The notes beneath the pieces were generated by a model. That model saw only the letters and a program-made list of their open reading frames with translations. It was not told the DNA's origin and did not search any database. Below, in pieces: positions 10,829 through 23,249 of a stretch of DNA of 64,000 nt (positions within the stretch are counted from its first letter, which is position 1; every line of letters starts with the position of its first letter). The translations under genes and the position numbers were made by a program. This stretch comes from Aspidapion aeneum (lineage: Eukaryota; Arthropoda; Insecta; Coleoptera; Brentidae). The DNA is taken from NCBI GenBank assembly GCA_963576565.1, contig OY755044.1, forward strand, positions 56,658,108-56,722,107, given 5' to 3'.

Positions 10829-11110
10829 AAAACCTCAAAAGTTTTAATAAGGCATTGAAAAAGTTTATTAGCTTATGAAATAAAAAAGTTTTAAACAATA
10901 TTCCGCATGTTTTACTACTTTAAAACTGAAATATTATCCAAATCCTTTAAAAAAGGAATAAAAACATTTCATGTAAAAAAAGCCAAGTACGCAAAAATGA
11001 TATTCTGTAAAAAGAATTGAGATAAAAGTGAAGCCAAGTTCTCTAATACAAATTTCAAAATGACAGGTTCTTACTAGTTTGGAAATGTTTTTCTAAACTT
11101 GGCTTGAGAA

Positions 11111-11843
11111 AAATGGGACATGAAGTAGGCCCTAATATCTATACGATGCTGTAAGGATCAGACAATTCTATGCTATTATAAAAAATTTAAAAATGCACTT
11201 GATGAACACGTTTGATCAAGGGCGTTTAGGTATCCAAACCAAACCGAACAGAACCGAAGATGTAAGGGTCAGACTTTAAAATTACCAAAGTGTGTGTTGA
11301 ATTTACACAATACATACGCAAAGAGTTTGGTCCTCACAATGATTTCTAGGTCCACTCGCATGCACACTAAAAGCGCACTCTACGATACTCTCAAGAAATT
11401 TGTTGGAGCTAAATTCCTGTTTTTCACATGCGTTGTGTGGTCCAGGAAAAATCTAAGTGATTTTTAAAATTTTATGAAGAGTACCGAAGTAAGGTCTAAA
11501 CACAACGTCAACGGACCTCGCAGCTCCGGTGAGGGATTGGCGTGTGTCCTCACAAGGTACGTTACGCCAACACCTGTGCGTGCGTCTCTTGGTCATGTGT
11601 GAAAAGTCAGACAAATTCCTACGATGTGAGGTCCAGTTAATCAAACCCCTTAACGCCGGGCCCGTGCCTAGAGAGGGCAATTTGTATTTCATAATTCGGC
11701 AAATTCGGGTGCTTGACAGTTATTACAGTGCGTGAGACTCAAATTACCACATGTTAGGAAATTTTTGCAAGGTAAGTGATTCTTTTTCTTAACAAATGGA
11801 TAACAACGGAATGTGGGTAATGACAAAGACCTTGGGAAATTAA
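11111..11843. other. No supported gene; carries GGACCNCACANCG words
   Basis: Bases 11500-11680 are noticeably richer in GC than the surroundings. The word ttttcacatgcgttgtgtgg (reverse complement of ccacacaacgcatgtgaaaa) is at 11415-11434, and related words are at 11515 and 11620. Two antisense open frames of 68 and 79 codons overlap each other without a recognisable domain. Mirror: 41026-41758. Confidence 0.5.
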
Positions 11844-12006
11844 GGGACTGTCCTTAAATTACGTAACTAGGGGCGAGGGGGAGTTTGGCCTTGCGTTACA
11901 CTCAATGCTTTTTTAATGTGTTTTTTCTTGAAAATGCGTTACGAGGGGGGGAGGGGGTGTGTCAAAAATGCTGAATTATTGCGTTAGGTAATTTAAGGAC
12001 GTTCCC
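11844..12006. mobile_element. 163-bp MITE with TAA target duplication
   Basis: Inverted ends GGGACTGTCCTTAAATTACG and GGGAACGTCCTTAAATTACC, each flanked by TAA (11841-11843 and 12007-12009). The interior has G-rich runs (gggcgagggggag, gagggggggaggg). A 3-bp TAA duplication with GGG ends fits PIF/Harbinger-type MITEs, but no transposase is present to confirm it. Confidence 0.8.
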
Positions 12007-12009
12007 TAA

Positions 12010-13052
12010 GAACTTTTTTTCAAGAAAAATTACTAAATAGTAAATTTATAATTTCAAATTAAATTGAGATTGAGATTGAACTTATTTAAGCCAAAAACTT
12101 TCTATCTCATCCAAAAAATATGTAAGCTTAACCACCTAGGCCAGTCATTCAAGCGAAAAAATTACCTCCAGCTTGCCAAAGGTGGTGTTGTAGCGATTTT
12201 CACATAATTATGTTGTTCACGTTGGAGTCCTAAAGAAAATTGAGCTTTCGACCTTGGGGGGGGGCTACTCTCGTCATCTTCGTTTTACTGTGCACCAAAA
12301 GGTTTTATTTAAAATTACTTGGCCCCTGTACATTTTAGAACAAAAAGTTTTATACAAGAGTTGAAGACAATAAAGTTTCCTACAAAAGCATTATTGTACG
12401 TTTTTTGTCAGACAAATGGTTTCCGCAAAAAACATAAACTAAAGAATAACTAATAGCCAATAAATTGAGATATCACTGAGTTCTCTGGGTAGTACTCTTG
12501 CTGAGATACGAACCCTGAAGTATTATCAGTACACCCGTTTCCCATGTATTTCCATGATATATGCAAAATAAACCGAAATTATTCCGTTTTATGTCAATTT
12601 CTCAAAAGGTTACAGAAAGTGTGTATACATAATCAACTTAATTATGGAAAATTATATTATCTTTTAAACGATGTATCACCAAAGTGGGCCAAGTCTACGG
12701 TTAGCACTTAATTGGTATGTATAAATTGGGGTTATTTTTTAAGATCACAAAAAAATAATGTTTTTAATGTTTTTTTAAGTTTGATTCAGTTTTCAAAAAA
12801 CCAGGCATTTTAGGGAAAAATCTTAAAAGACCTTTTTTAAAGAAAATAAAATGTTCTTTTAAACGGTTTGTCACAAAATTGTTTTAAAGTTATTATCGAC
12901 ACACCAGGGGCGTCCGCATATTGAGGTAATTTTTTTTATTAATTTAAAAAAAATTTTCTTGCTTTATTTAATTTTCTTAAAAACTAAGCTTTCTAAAAAA
13001 TCTTTTTTAACTCTGTATTCTTGAAAATAAAATCATCCTTAAGACGATATGC
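12010..13052. repeat. Degenerate module repeat (ttcttttaaacgat-type)
   Basis: Words of the form ttcttttaaacgatgtatcac and caccaggggcgtcc recur at 12658, 12850, 12908 and 13030. They recur again beyond the composite transposon at 15885-16160, partly inverted. The block is an old fold-back or tandem repeat split by the transposon at 13053. A stretch at 12240-12300 is unique-looking. No gene. Mirror: 39817-40862. Confidence 0.5.
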
Positions 13053-13135
13053 AGGGTAAATGCGCCAGTAGTCGGCCCCCAACCGGTACTCGGCCATCTT
13101 GGTCATTTTTATAAAAAAATAAGAAAAATAATGTA

Positions 13136-13307
13136 CAGTTGAAACTCGAACCTCTATAACTCGAACCTCTCTATAACTCGAACCCATAAGTGGTCCCTGC
13201 TCTATATGTATTTTAACCAGTTTCATTCGAATATCTATAACTCGAACTCTCCATAACTCGAACTGTTTTGGTTGCCCCTTTGAGTTCGAGTTATAAAGGT
13301 TCGACTG
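13136..13307. mobile_element. 172-bp CTCGAA-type MITE
   Basis: Starts CAGTTGAAACTCGAACC and ends GGTTCGACTG, flanked by TA on both sides (13134-13135, 13308-13309). The interior repeats tataactcgaac several times in both orientations. TA duplication and CAGT ends fit a pogo/Tigger-type (Tc1/mariner superfamily) MITE. A related half-element is at 16750-16822. Confidence 0.8.
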
Positions 13308-13919
13308 TAATTAGAAAATTCAGCGCTAATCCTATGTATTTTTATTCCATTTTTCTATTCATACCAAGAGCTTTTATATAAATAGAAAATACTGTCATTT
13401 TAAAATGACAGTTTGAAATTGCCGTGCACGTTATGTTCGTTTAAAGTACGAAAGTTTAACATTTTTGCTACATGTAGGTGGTGTGGGAAATAGTATTTTT
13501 TAGTGAACTGTAAAGTCTGATTACTAAAATTTTAGATTGCATATTATTTGGGAGGTATTTTTGTAGTCATTTAAAGCTAAAAATCGTAAAAAAATAATCC
13601 AACCTAGTTTTTTTTCTGATGGCCGACTATTGGTAGCGCATAATTCTAAAAATCTACTAGTCGGCCGGGCGGCCGACTGAACATTTTTTTTCTAAACCAG
13701 TAGTTGAAATACAATACTTTTAAAGCAGACTGACTTCAGGATTTGTTTGGCCAGTATTCAGCCATAGTTTCTTATGCTGGGTTTATACAAATAAAAATAA
13801 ATATAAATATTAAAATTTAAAAAAAATAGATATTTTTATTTTTGCGCATGTGTGAAATTGCATCGCATGACCTTTGTTTTCGTTTTGATGTAGAATTTTG
13901 TTTTAATTTTCATGTTTTA

Positions 13920-14396
13920 TTGCCATTTTAGGCATTCCAACTAAAGCCACTGGTTTAATTAACAAAATACTTGTTTTCTTTTTCGTTTTTTTTTGGTTTT
14001 TTATTACCATTTTAGGCAATCCAAGTGAAGCCACTGGTTTAAACAAAAAATTCTTGTTTTCTTTCTCGTTCTTTTTTTAGTTTTATTATCTACCATTTCA
14101 GGCAATCCAACTAAAACCACTGGTTTAATAAAAAATACTTTTCTTCTTTTTCGTTTTTTTTGGTATTTTATTACCATTTTAGGCAATCCAACTAAAGCCA
14201 CTTGTTTAACCAAAAAATACTTGTTTTCTTTTTCGTTTTTTTTTTTGGTGTTTTGTTATTTTAGCCAATCCAACTAAAACCACTGGTTGAATCAAAAAAT
14301 ACTTGTTTTCTTTCTCGTTTTTTTTTTGTGTTTTATTACCATTTGAAGCAATCCAACTAAAGCCATTGGTTTAATCACAAAATACCTACTTGTTTA
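13920..14396. repeat. ~83-bp tandem repeat, six units
   Basis: Each unit carries taccattttaggcaatccaa, ctaaagccactggttta, a (t/a)caaaaaatacttgtt block and a T-rich cgttttttttggt segment. Units start near 13921, 14004, 14090, 14170, 14255 and 14336 and differ by 5-15 percent. The 69-codon minus-strand frame over it is a by-product of the repeat. Confidence 0.9.
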
Positions 14397-14457
14397 TTGT
14401 ACTTAAAAAAATGTTACCCGAGATGTTACCTTTTTTAAAGAATTTTTAAATTAACTA

Positions 14458-15385
14458 CAGTACAATCCTGATTATCCAAATCGCGATTTTACGAAATCCG
14501 GTTTATCCGAAACAAACTATTTAAAAACAAAAATCCCGATTAACCGAAAAAATTCGCATTATACGAAGCGCGTCTGGGATTCACCCATACTGCTAGGTGG
14601 TTCCCATCGGGGTTTCACGGCAATACGACGGTCTAAAATGCGAATTGTTTTTATTAGCCGACAGAGTGTTACGCAAAAAAAACCTCCATAAACCTAGCAA
14701 GTCCACCTGGACATATAGAGCCTCAAGATCTTGAGGAAGTATCACCAAACAAACTGATCTGCTTCATAAAGGAGATAGGTATTGGTGATATTTAAGTTGG
14801 GATGAGCCACAATAGACCACTTGAGTCGCAGTGGAGGGGCGACAGTCGCACCACTCATAATCAAACCTAACCTAACCTAGCAAGTCCACCTCAATAAAAA
14901 TTTAAAAAATATATTCCAGAATTATGTGCTTTTTATCTGCTAATTTCACTTTTTAAAAATGTTGTGCTCCTTTGGTTTCCACGGATATTTAAAAAAATGA
15001 TTGGCGTGCTAGTTTTCTGCTAGCAAGCCCATACAGAAATGACAAATATTTTTATAATATTTATATGTGAAAATTAAAAGCTTTTTATGTGCTCCCGTTT
15101 GCTAAAAAGAAAATTCCATTTACCAAGTTTTTAAGTTTTTTTTTAATGTGTGGGCTGGCTATTTTTTTAAATTTCCGTATAAACCAAAGGAGCACAAAAA
15201 ATTTAAAAAGTGGACGAAAATAAACAGCACATAATTCTAGAATACATTTTTTAAATTTTTATTGAGATGCAAAAAGAGTAGTTTCATTCTTAAATATTTT
15301 ACAAAAACAAAATCGGATTAACCAAAATTTCGATAATCCGAAATCACTTTGGTCCACATTATTTCGGATAATCAGGACTGTACTG
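14458..15385. mobile_element. pogo-like MITE, 928 bp, with nested insertion
   Basis: Ends CAGTACAATCCTGATTATCC and GGATAATCAGGACTGTACTG are inverted matches with TA on each side (14456-14457, 15386-15387). The subterminal parts repeat atccg / cggat words. The inner part is a fold-back: 14891-15000 pairs with 15158-15263 (for example gtgctcctttggtttcc against aaaccaaaggagcac). No transposase. A small retro-insertion sits at 14709-14873. Confidence 0.8.
14709..14873. mobile_element. Short retroposed fragment (SINE or LINE 3' end) with 18-bp target duplication
   Basis: Flanked by identical copies of aacctagcaagtccacct at 14691-14708 and 14874-14891. The insert ends in a ctaacctaac-type tail, which sets its orientation as plus-strand with the tail on the right. 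The body (gcctcaagatcttgaggaag ... gagtcgcagtggagg) has no coding frame. This is a clear target-primed insertion into the pogo-like MITE, so it is younger than that element. Confidence 0.75.
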
Positions 15386-15758
15386 TATTTGTTTTTCTAA
15401 CGTTCTTTTTAACGTTTTTATAATATCTTAATTCTTTTTGGATGTTTGTAAATAAGAAAGTTTGTTCCTATGTGATTTTTATTTTTTTATTATTACCTCT
15501 CATCTAGTATAAAATATCTAGGCCAGCTACTGGTTGAAAATTGGCCGACATTAGATTTTCAGTGGCCGAGTACTGGAATTCTTGTACATTTTTCATATTT
15601 TTCTTTTTCAATTTTTTATCTCTGTAATAAAGCTATTTTTGAGTTTTAGAGAAGACACAGGCATTATCTAGGAATAGTTGTGCAATACCTACGATGGACT
15701 GCACCTATTAAGTATACATTTTTTAAAATTTGGGGCCGACTACTGGCACATTTACCCT

Positions 15759-16191
15759 ATCTAGTGGGTTGTTGTTAATGGGGAACTCTCAAAACAAAAA
15801 AAAAGTATTGTGATCAAGTATTTTACCAATTTTTTTGTAAAACCAGCTCTACCGAGAAAAACGTTTTACCATGTGTTATAGACAATTAAATTTTCTTTTG
15901 AACCATGTGTGTAGTTATAACATTTACATAGCCGTTAATACACCAGGGGCGTCTACTATTTTGTGATTAAAAAAAAATTCACGAATCATGCGTATATTCT
16001 TTATGAGTGTTCCTTGTTTACAAAAACCCACTAGATACATATCGTTTTAAAGATAATTATATTTTCAACAAAATAGAGCAAAACAAGGGTTTTTCGCGCC
16101 CCTGTAGTGCCAATAAAAGCTTAAACACTACTTTGTAATATGCTATTTAAAAGAACATTTTATGTTCTCTAAAAAACTGAAAAAAAAAACT
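15759..16191. repeat. Continuation of the degenerate module repeat
   Basis: Contains caccaggggcgtc near 15948, cgttttaaagat at 16042 and aaaagaacattttatgtt near 16151, mostly inverted relative to the modules at 12650-13030. Bases 16027-16053 supply the empty site for the transposon ending at 15758. Mirror: about 36677-37109. Confidence 0.5.
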
Positions 16192-16630
16192 CACTTTTTG
16201 CCTATCTTGAAATTTTTGTAGAACGAGCCCCCTTCGTGGGGTATACTTTACCCCTATATTTTGATTAGGGAAAGTGGGTCTAGTGATACCTTGTAATGAA
16301 GGCCTTTTTAATCTCTTTACAACCGTGTAAGAATTTCAAAAATCTATCTATTAGTTTTTGAGATAATTACCCTCAAACTTTCAAATTTAACATGGACTAA
16401 GAATATAAAAATTTAATCAGAATTTTATATTTTTCGGATTTAATTTTTATTTTATCATTCCATGTTAAATTTGAAAATTTAAAAGCAAATATCTCAAAAA
16501 GAAATCGATAGATTTTCGAAACTCTTACACGGTTGTAAAGATATTTAAGCGAACTTCAAAACAAAGTACTACTAGTATACCACCTCGAAGATGGTGCGTC
16601 CTACAAAAATTTCAAGATAGCCAAAAAGTG
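16192..16630. repeat. ~440-bp fold-back element
   Basis: actttttgcctatcttgaaa at the left end mirrors tttcaagatagccaaaaagt at the right end. Further pairs include cttgtag/ctaca, ttacaaccgtgtaagaattt against cgaaactcttacacggttgt, and ctttcaaatttaacatgga against ccatgttaaatttgaaa. The symmetry centre is near 16415. No coding capacity. Confidence 0.8.
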
Positions 16631-16749
16631 TCCCCCTCGCAAACAAAATCGACGTGTCCGAGGGTTTTTCCAAATTCGTTACCGTTTTTAAGATATAGGC
16701 CATTAACAGTTTTCGGTGAAAAAACGTGTATATATACATATAAAAAGTG

Positions 16750-16822
16750 CAGGGACCACTTAAAAGGTTCGAGTAATAGAGAGGTTCGAGTTATAGAGGT
16801 TCGAGTTAGATAGGTTCGACTG
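16750..16822. mobile_element. Half of a CTCGAA-type MITE
   Basis: Ends ggttcgactg and repeats gaggttcgagttatagagg, like one end of the 172-bp MITE at 13136-13307. I could not find the other terminus. The mirror copy (36038-36110) sits 60-70 bases from an 8-bp tandem duplication, gagggttc, that only the right arm has. Confidence 0.65.
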
Positions 16823-16849
16823 TTTGTATAAAAATCTTTCTTTTTAATC

Positions 16850-17272
16850 CGTCTTAAAATCCAAAATAGCGGACAGAATCAAACTTGACCCATTAAAGAG
16901 GTCCATTTATTTTTTTGATCCAGAATTTTTTTAGAAATAGTTTTGGATTTATAAAAAAAGCTTTATTTCTGCCACACAATAAGCTAGGAGCCGTTGAAAT
17001 CGGTTTGGTGGTTGTCGAAAAATAACTTTTTATTTCGAGCATAAAGCAAACTGAACCGAACTGGATCATTATATACCTAGGAAAATGTTGATATTGATTT
17101 TTACGATTATGCCTTTTTTCATCTAAATAGGTTCAGTAATAATTAAGGAAATGAATTTAGACACAATTGGCAAGGCAATGAAAGAATGAGTTCAGAATTT
17201 TCTCAAAATATAAGAATAGACAAGCCCTATAAGGGGTCAAGTTTGATTCTATCCACCATTTGAATTTTAAGA
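16850..17272. repeat. ~420-bp fold-back
   Basis: ccaaaatagcggacagaatc then aaacttgaccc on the left pairs with ggggtcaagtttgattctat then ccaccatttga on the right. The left half also matches 58580-58735, so the family is dispersed. Nothing coding. Mirror: 35588-36010. Confidence 0.65.
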
Positions 17273-17540
17273 TTGAAATTTGTTAAAATTATAACAATAT
17301 TTTTATATTCATTTATTCGTAAATGGTTCCCCTTTATATTACCGGAGAAACTGGCCAGGGCCCAAATTATTAATTAGCCATATTTACGCTGAGTGGAATA
17401 TTGAAGTTTACGCCAGCTGGGGCGTGTACAAATATTGTACTAGGGATAAAGTAAATTTTATAAACAGACCTCTGTCTAAGAAATTTAGTTTTTATCCAAT
17501 AAATTCAAATTTTATTTTTATTTTTGTAGAGTAGCTATTA
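17273..17540. other. Unique-looking intergenic sequence
   Basis: Contains a GC-richer patch (gccagctggggcgtgtaca near 17412). No open frame of note and no repeat that I recognise. Mirror: 35320-35587. Confidence 0.45.
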
Positions 17541-17980
17541 ATTCAGGCAGTCCACGCAGCGACGCGCTGTCCAAATTTTTACCCTGTTAGGGCCTCGTGT
17601 CGCAAAAAATCCACACATCATACATAAAATATCGGTCCATCTGGGAAATAAATCTCTATCGTACTTATCTCAGCCATTTGTTCTAGCGAACCGCGCAACG
17701 ACGCGACATTTCGATTTTCATACTTTTCGAGGCGCCGCGACGCCGACGTCACTAAGGACCACACATCGTTTATGGGTTTATGGACCTCACAACGTAGGGA
17801 CCTCACATCGCATGTGAAACCCGTTTGACAGATTTTCTTTATTTTCACATTTTTGAAAATTTTGAGTAGGTTTCCACCTTACTGGAGCGCCTCGAAAAAC
17901 ACTTGTATTTAAACATTTAATTTATCTCTATTCTATCTAGTGGTCCGCGCAACGCATGTGAAAAGTAGGAGTCCCCACAG
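17541..17980. repeat. CpG-containing repeat of GGACC-CACAACG words
   Basis: At least seven variants of ggaccncacaacg occur here: agtccacgcagcg, ggcctcgtgtcg, gaaccgcgcaacg, ggaccacacatcg, ggacctcacaacg, ggacctcacatcgcatgtga and ggtccgcgcaacgcatgtga. The stretch is much richer in CpG than the rest of the window and directly abuts the giant array. The 76-codon minus-strand frame through it has no recognised domain. Mirror: 34880-35319. Confidence 0.6.
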
Positions 17981-17983
17981 CCA

Positions 17984-20871
<2,888 letters not shown>

Positions 20872-20934
20872 GGTCTTGGGTCGAGATGGTCCCATTTAAA
20901 AATGAACAAAATCCACCGAACACAAACCAAATAA

Positions 20935-21290
20935 AAGGGTGGGGGTAGATTTAAAAAATTAGAGTTTATGTGAAAATATGGCGTGTGTGATATCAAACGA
21001 AAGGTAATTGAGTCTGGAGTTAAACAAAATACATTTTAATGTATTTAAAAAAAAGGATGGGGTATATTTCAAAAATTAGAGTTTAAGTGAAAATATGGCG
21101 TGTGTGATATCAAACGAAAGGTAATTGAGTCCGGAGTTTAACAAATAACATTTTAGTTTTTGCTTTTTTTAAGGGTGGGGGTAGATTTTAAAAATTTGAG
21201 TTTAAGTCAAAACAAGGCTTGTGTGGTATCAAACAAAAGGTAATTTAATCTGGAGTTGAATAAAATATATTTTAGTTTTTAGTTATATTA
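20935..21290. repeat. ~115-bp tandem repeat, three units
   Basis: Three units each with ggtggggg/ggatggggtaga-like start, aaaattagagtttaagtgaa, atggcgtgtgtgatatcaaa and cgaaaggtaattgagtc. The family also frames the outer reverse transcriptase at both ends. Followed at 21290-21350 by the gctcacac ... gtgtgagc hairpin. Mirror: 32042-32398. Confidence 0.85.
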
Positions 21291-21354
21291 GCTCACACGT
21301 AAACTATAACTATAGTACCTAGTGTGAGCTTGGGCCCATATATTGGCAGAGTGT

Positions 21355-22740
21355 TTTTAAATTTTTCTTATGGGTTTGATCACAATTTCTATCAGTCTGT
21401 CTAATCTCAGGTTGGTAACATGTCTGCTAGTATAGTAGAATTTTGAAGATCTTTTTTTTTAATCGCGACTAAGTTCTTGTTGCTCACATACAAAACAAGA
21501 AAGAGAGAAAATGGATTAGCTAAGCCCTATTAACGTACATCTGAGGGTTAACAATTGTATGGGCTCAGATAGTACTCATACAAATATCTTAGTTTACTGG
21601 CAACAATTAATTTTATTACAAACTATAGAGAGGATCTATTTTCATACAAAAAATAAACAATAATTTTTATTTGTGATGTTTCTTGCGATATTTCTTGCGA
21701 TATTTTTAAAATTACCCATATTCCAATATTCCAAAAAGCGTTTATGGGGATAAAAGATTCTCAGCTTAAAATCTTTAAAAAAATTAAGGTTGCATTTTGA
21801 AATAACCTACTTTTTATGTGAATTTTATTAAAAATTATTTATATTTTCATTAATTTAATAAAGTGAACATCTCAGTCTAAGTCTTATTTTCCGCTAGAAA
21901 TCAACTTTTCTGAGATAGAATGGCATATAAGTAAGTTTTACAAATCAATTTTAAAACAAAAAATGTGATATTAGTCGAACTTATTTAAAATACTACTCTC
22001 ACGAAGGGGCATAAGCGAACTGGGGATTTTAAAGGGAAAGCCCAACCATTGTTAATAGTCTTAAAAGTTAAATAAAATTACAAATATTACTTACAGAAAA
22101 CCAGTGAACACATAAAAGCATCTCAAGGAGACACCAACATAGCAAAAACAGACAGCAACCTAATACAACGAATTATTTAACAAACAACTTATTTTTTTAA
22201 AATTCTCCAAAAACAATATTAATTGCAAGATGACGTCTATACATCGAAACGCGTAGGCTTGATTAAAAAATTCACTATCCCTTAAAAATCCTGTTCGACC
22301 TAGGTATTTATTAAAAAATATGTATGAGCTAGAACAATACTTACATCAACAACCGTAAGTCAACCTGCTTAATTCCAAAATTATTTGGCACTTTGCTAGA
22401 TATTAGTAAAGAGGATTTTCGAAGTTTCCTTCCATCTCGGAGCAAATGATTGCCAGTAAACCAGCTACTTACTAGGCGCTACTAGCCAAGTATGTGCAAA
22501 CAACTAGTAATTAGTAAGTGATGTATGAGTCGACTTGCACTGTATCGGAGAGTTACTTGCACACAAAAGAAATAAACTGCCACTTTCAAGTAGGCACGTA
22601 GTTTGTTTAATTTACTTGGAAGGGACTTGGACCTTGTATCTTTCAAGTCAAGTCTTGCGTAGTGAGCAGTCGGCTTTTATATCAATATTAATAAGGCAGT
22701 TGACCGAAATAATAACCATCTCTTAGAAAAATGAGTGGCT
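21355..22740. other. No supported gene; fragments of dispersed repeats
   Basis: 21360-21455 is a decayed end of the ~140-bp-unit element. Near 21680 the left arm has a 12-bp tandem duplication (tcttgcgatatt twice) that the right arm lacks. gatgacgtctatacatcgaa then acgcg at 22231-22255 resembles terminal sequence of Penelope-type elements (weak). The 63-codon frame at 22535 has no known domain. Mirror: 30604-31978. Confidence 0.45.
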
Positions 22741-22741
22741 T

Positions 22742-22930
22742 TTGGGGGCATCCCGATGGGTCCAATATTGGGAAGTTATATCTGAGGGCACGGCAGTGCC
22801 CGGCCAAATTCGCACAACTGGTGTACCATCTTTTCTTGAAACATTTCAGCCCATATTTGACCTATCAAAAAATCTAGTTCGGAATGAGCTACAACACTCA
22901 AACTTTGCACCTTTCAGACCAAATTGATAC
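22742..22930 (-). repeat. Terminal hairpin end of the ~140-bp-unit element, inverted
   Basis: tctgagggcacggcagtgcc then cggccaa starts the block and gttcggaatgagctac follows. It is the same end as at 5770-5890 but in reverse. The 61-codon frame here is a repeat by-product. Mirror: 30414-30602. Confidence 0.7.
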
Positions 22931-23249
22931 TTTCAAATATCTTAAAATTCTTACCATAACATACAAACATTTAACATAATATCAGGGTGTAATAATATGA
23001 AACTTTAATAGGTGGTAGAAAAGATCAAAAGAAGAATTTTTTCTTAGTATATTTTGCATCATACTTCTTTGTTTTTTAGATAAAGGGTGCCAAACTTAAC
23101 AGCTATTATTTTATTTTTTGTTATAACTTCCTTAAAAATCATAACAGAAAATCGACATTTTCTGAAATTATGCATGACAATAAGGGTAATAAGTAAATGG
23201 TAAAATTATTTGAAAATAAATAGAAATACTCAAAATTAATATCCAAAAT

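Larger units (their letters stand above)
13053..15758. mobile_element. 2.7-kb composite non-autonomous DNA transposon
   Basis: Inverted ends agggtaaatgcgccagtagt-cggcccc (13053 onward) and ggggccga-ctactggcacatttaccct (to 15758). The ggccga(c/g)ta(c/t)tgg word recurs internally near 13070, 13616, 13660, 13750, 15522, 15540 and 15565, as subterminal transposase-binding repeats often do. The flanks (cttaagacgatatgc ... atctagtgggtt) match an uninterrupted sibling sequence at 16027-16053, which gives a paralogous empty site. A clean target duplication is not visible. Inside lie a 172-bp MITE, a six-unit tandem repeat and a pogo-like element. No transposase. Confidence 0.75.

Noticed and set aside
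11453..11735. 68- and 79-codon frames in antisense to each other
   Set aside because: Mutually antisense, no domain, no start context; probably chance in a locally GC-richer patch.
13920..14396. CRISPR-like array of regular repeats
   Set aside because: The units are contiguous ~83-bp tandem copies with no unique spacers, in a eukaryotic context.
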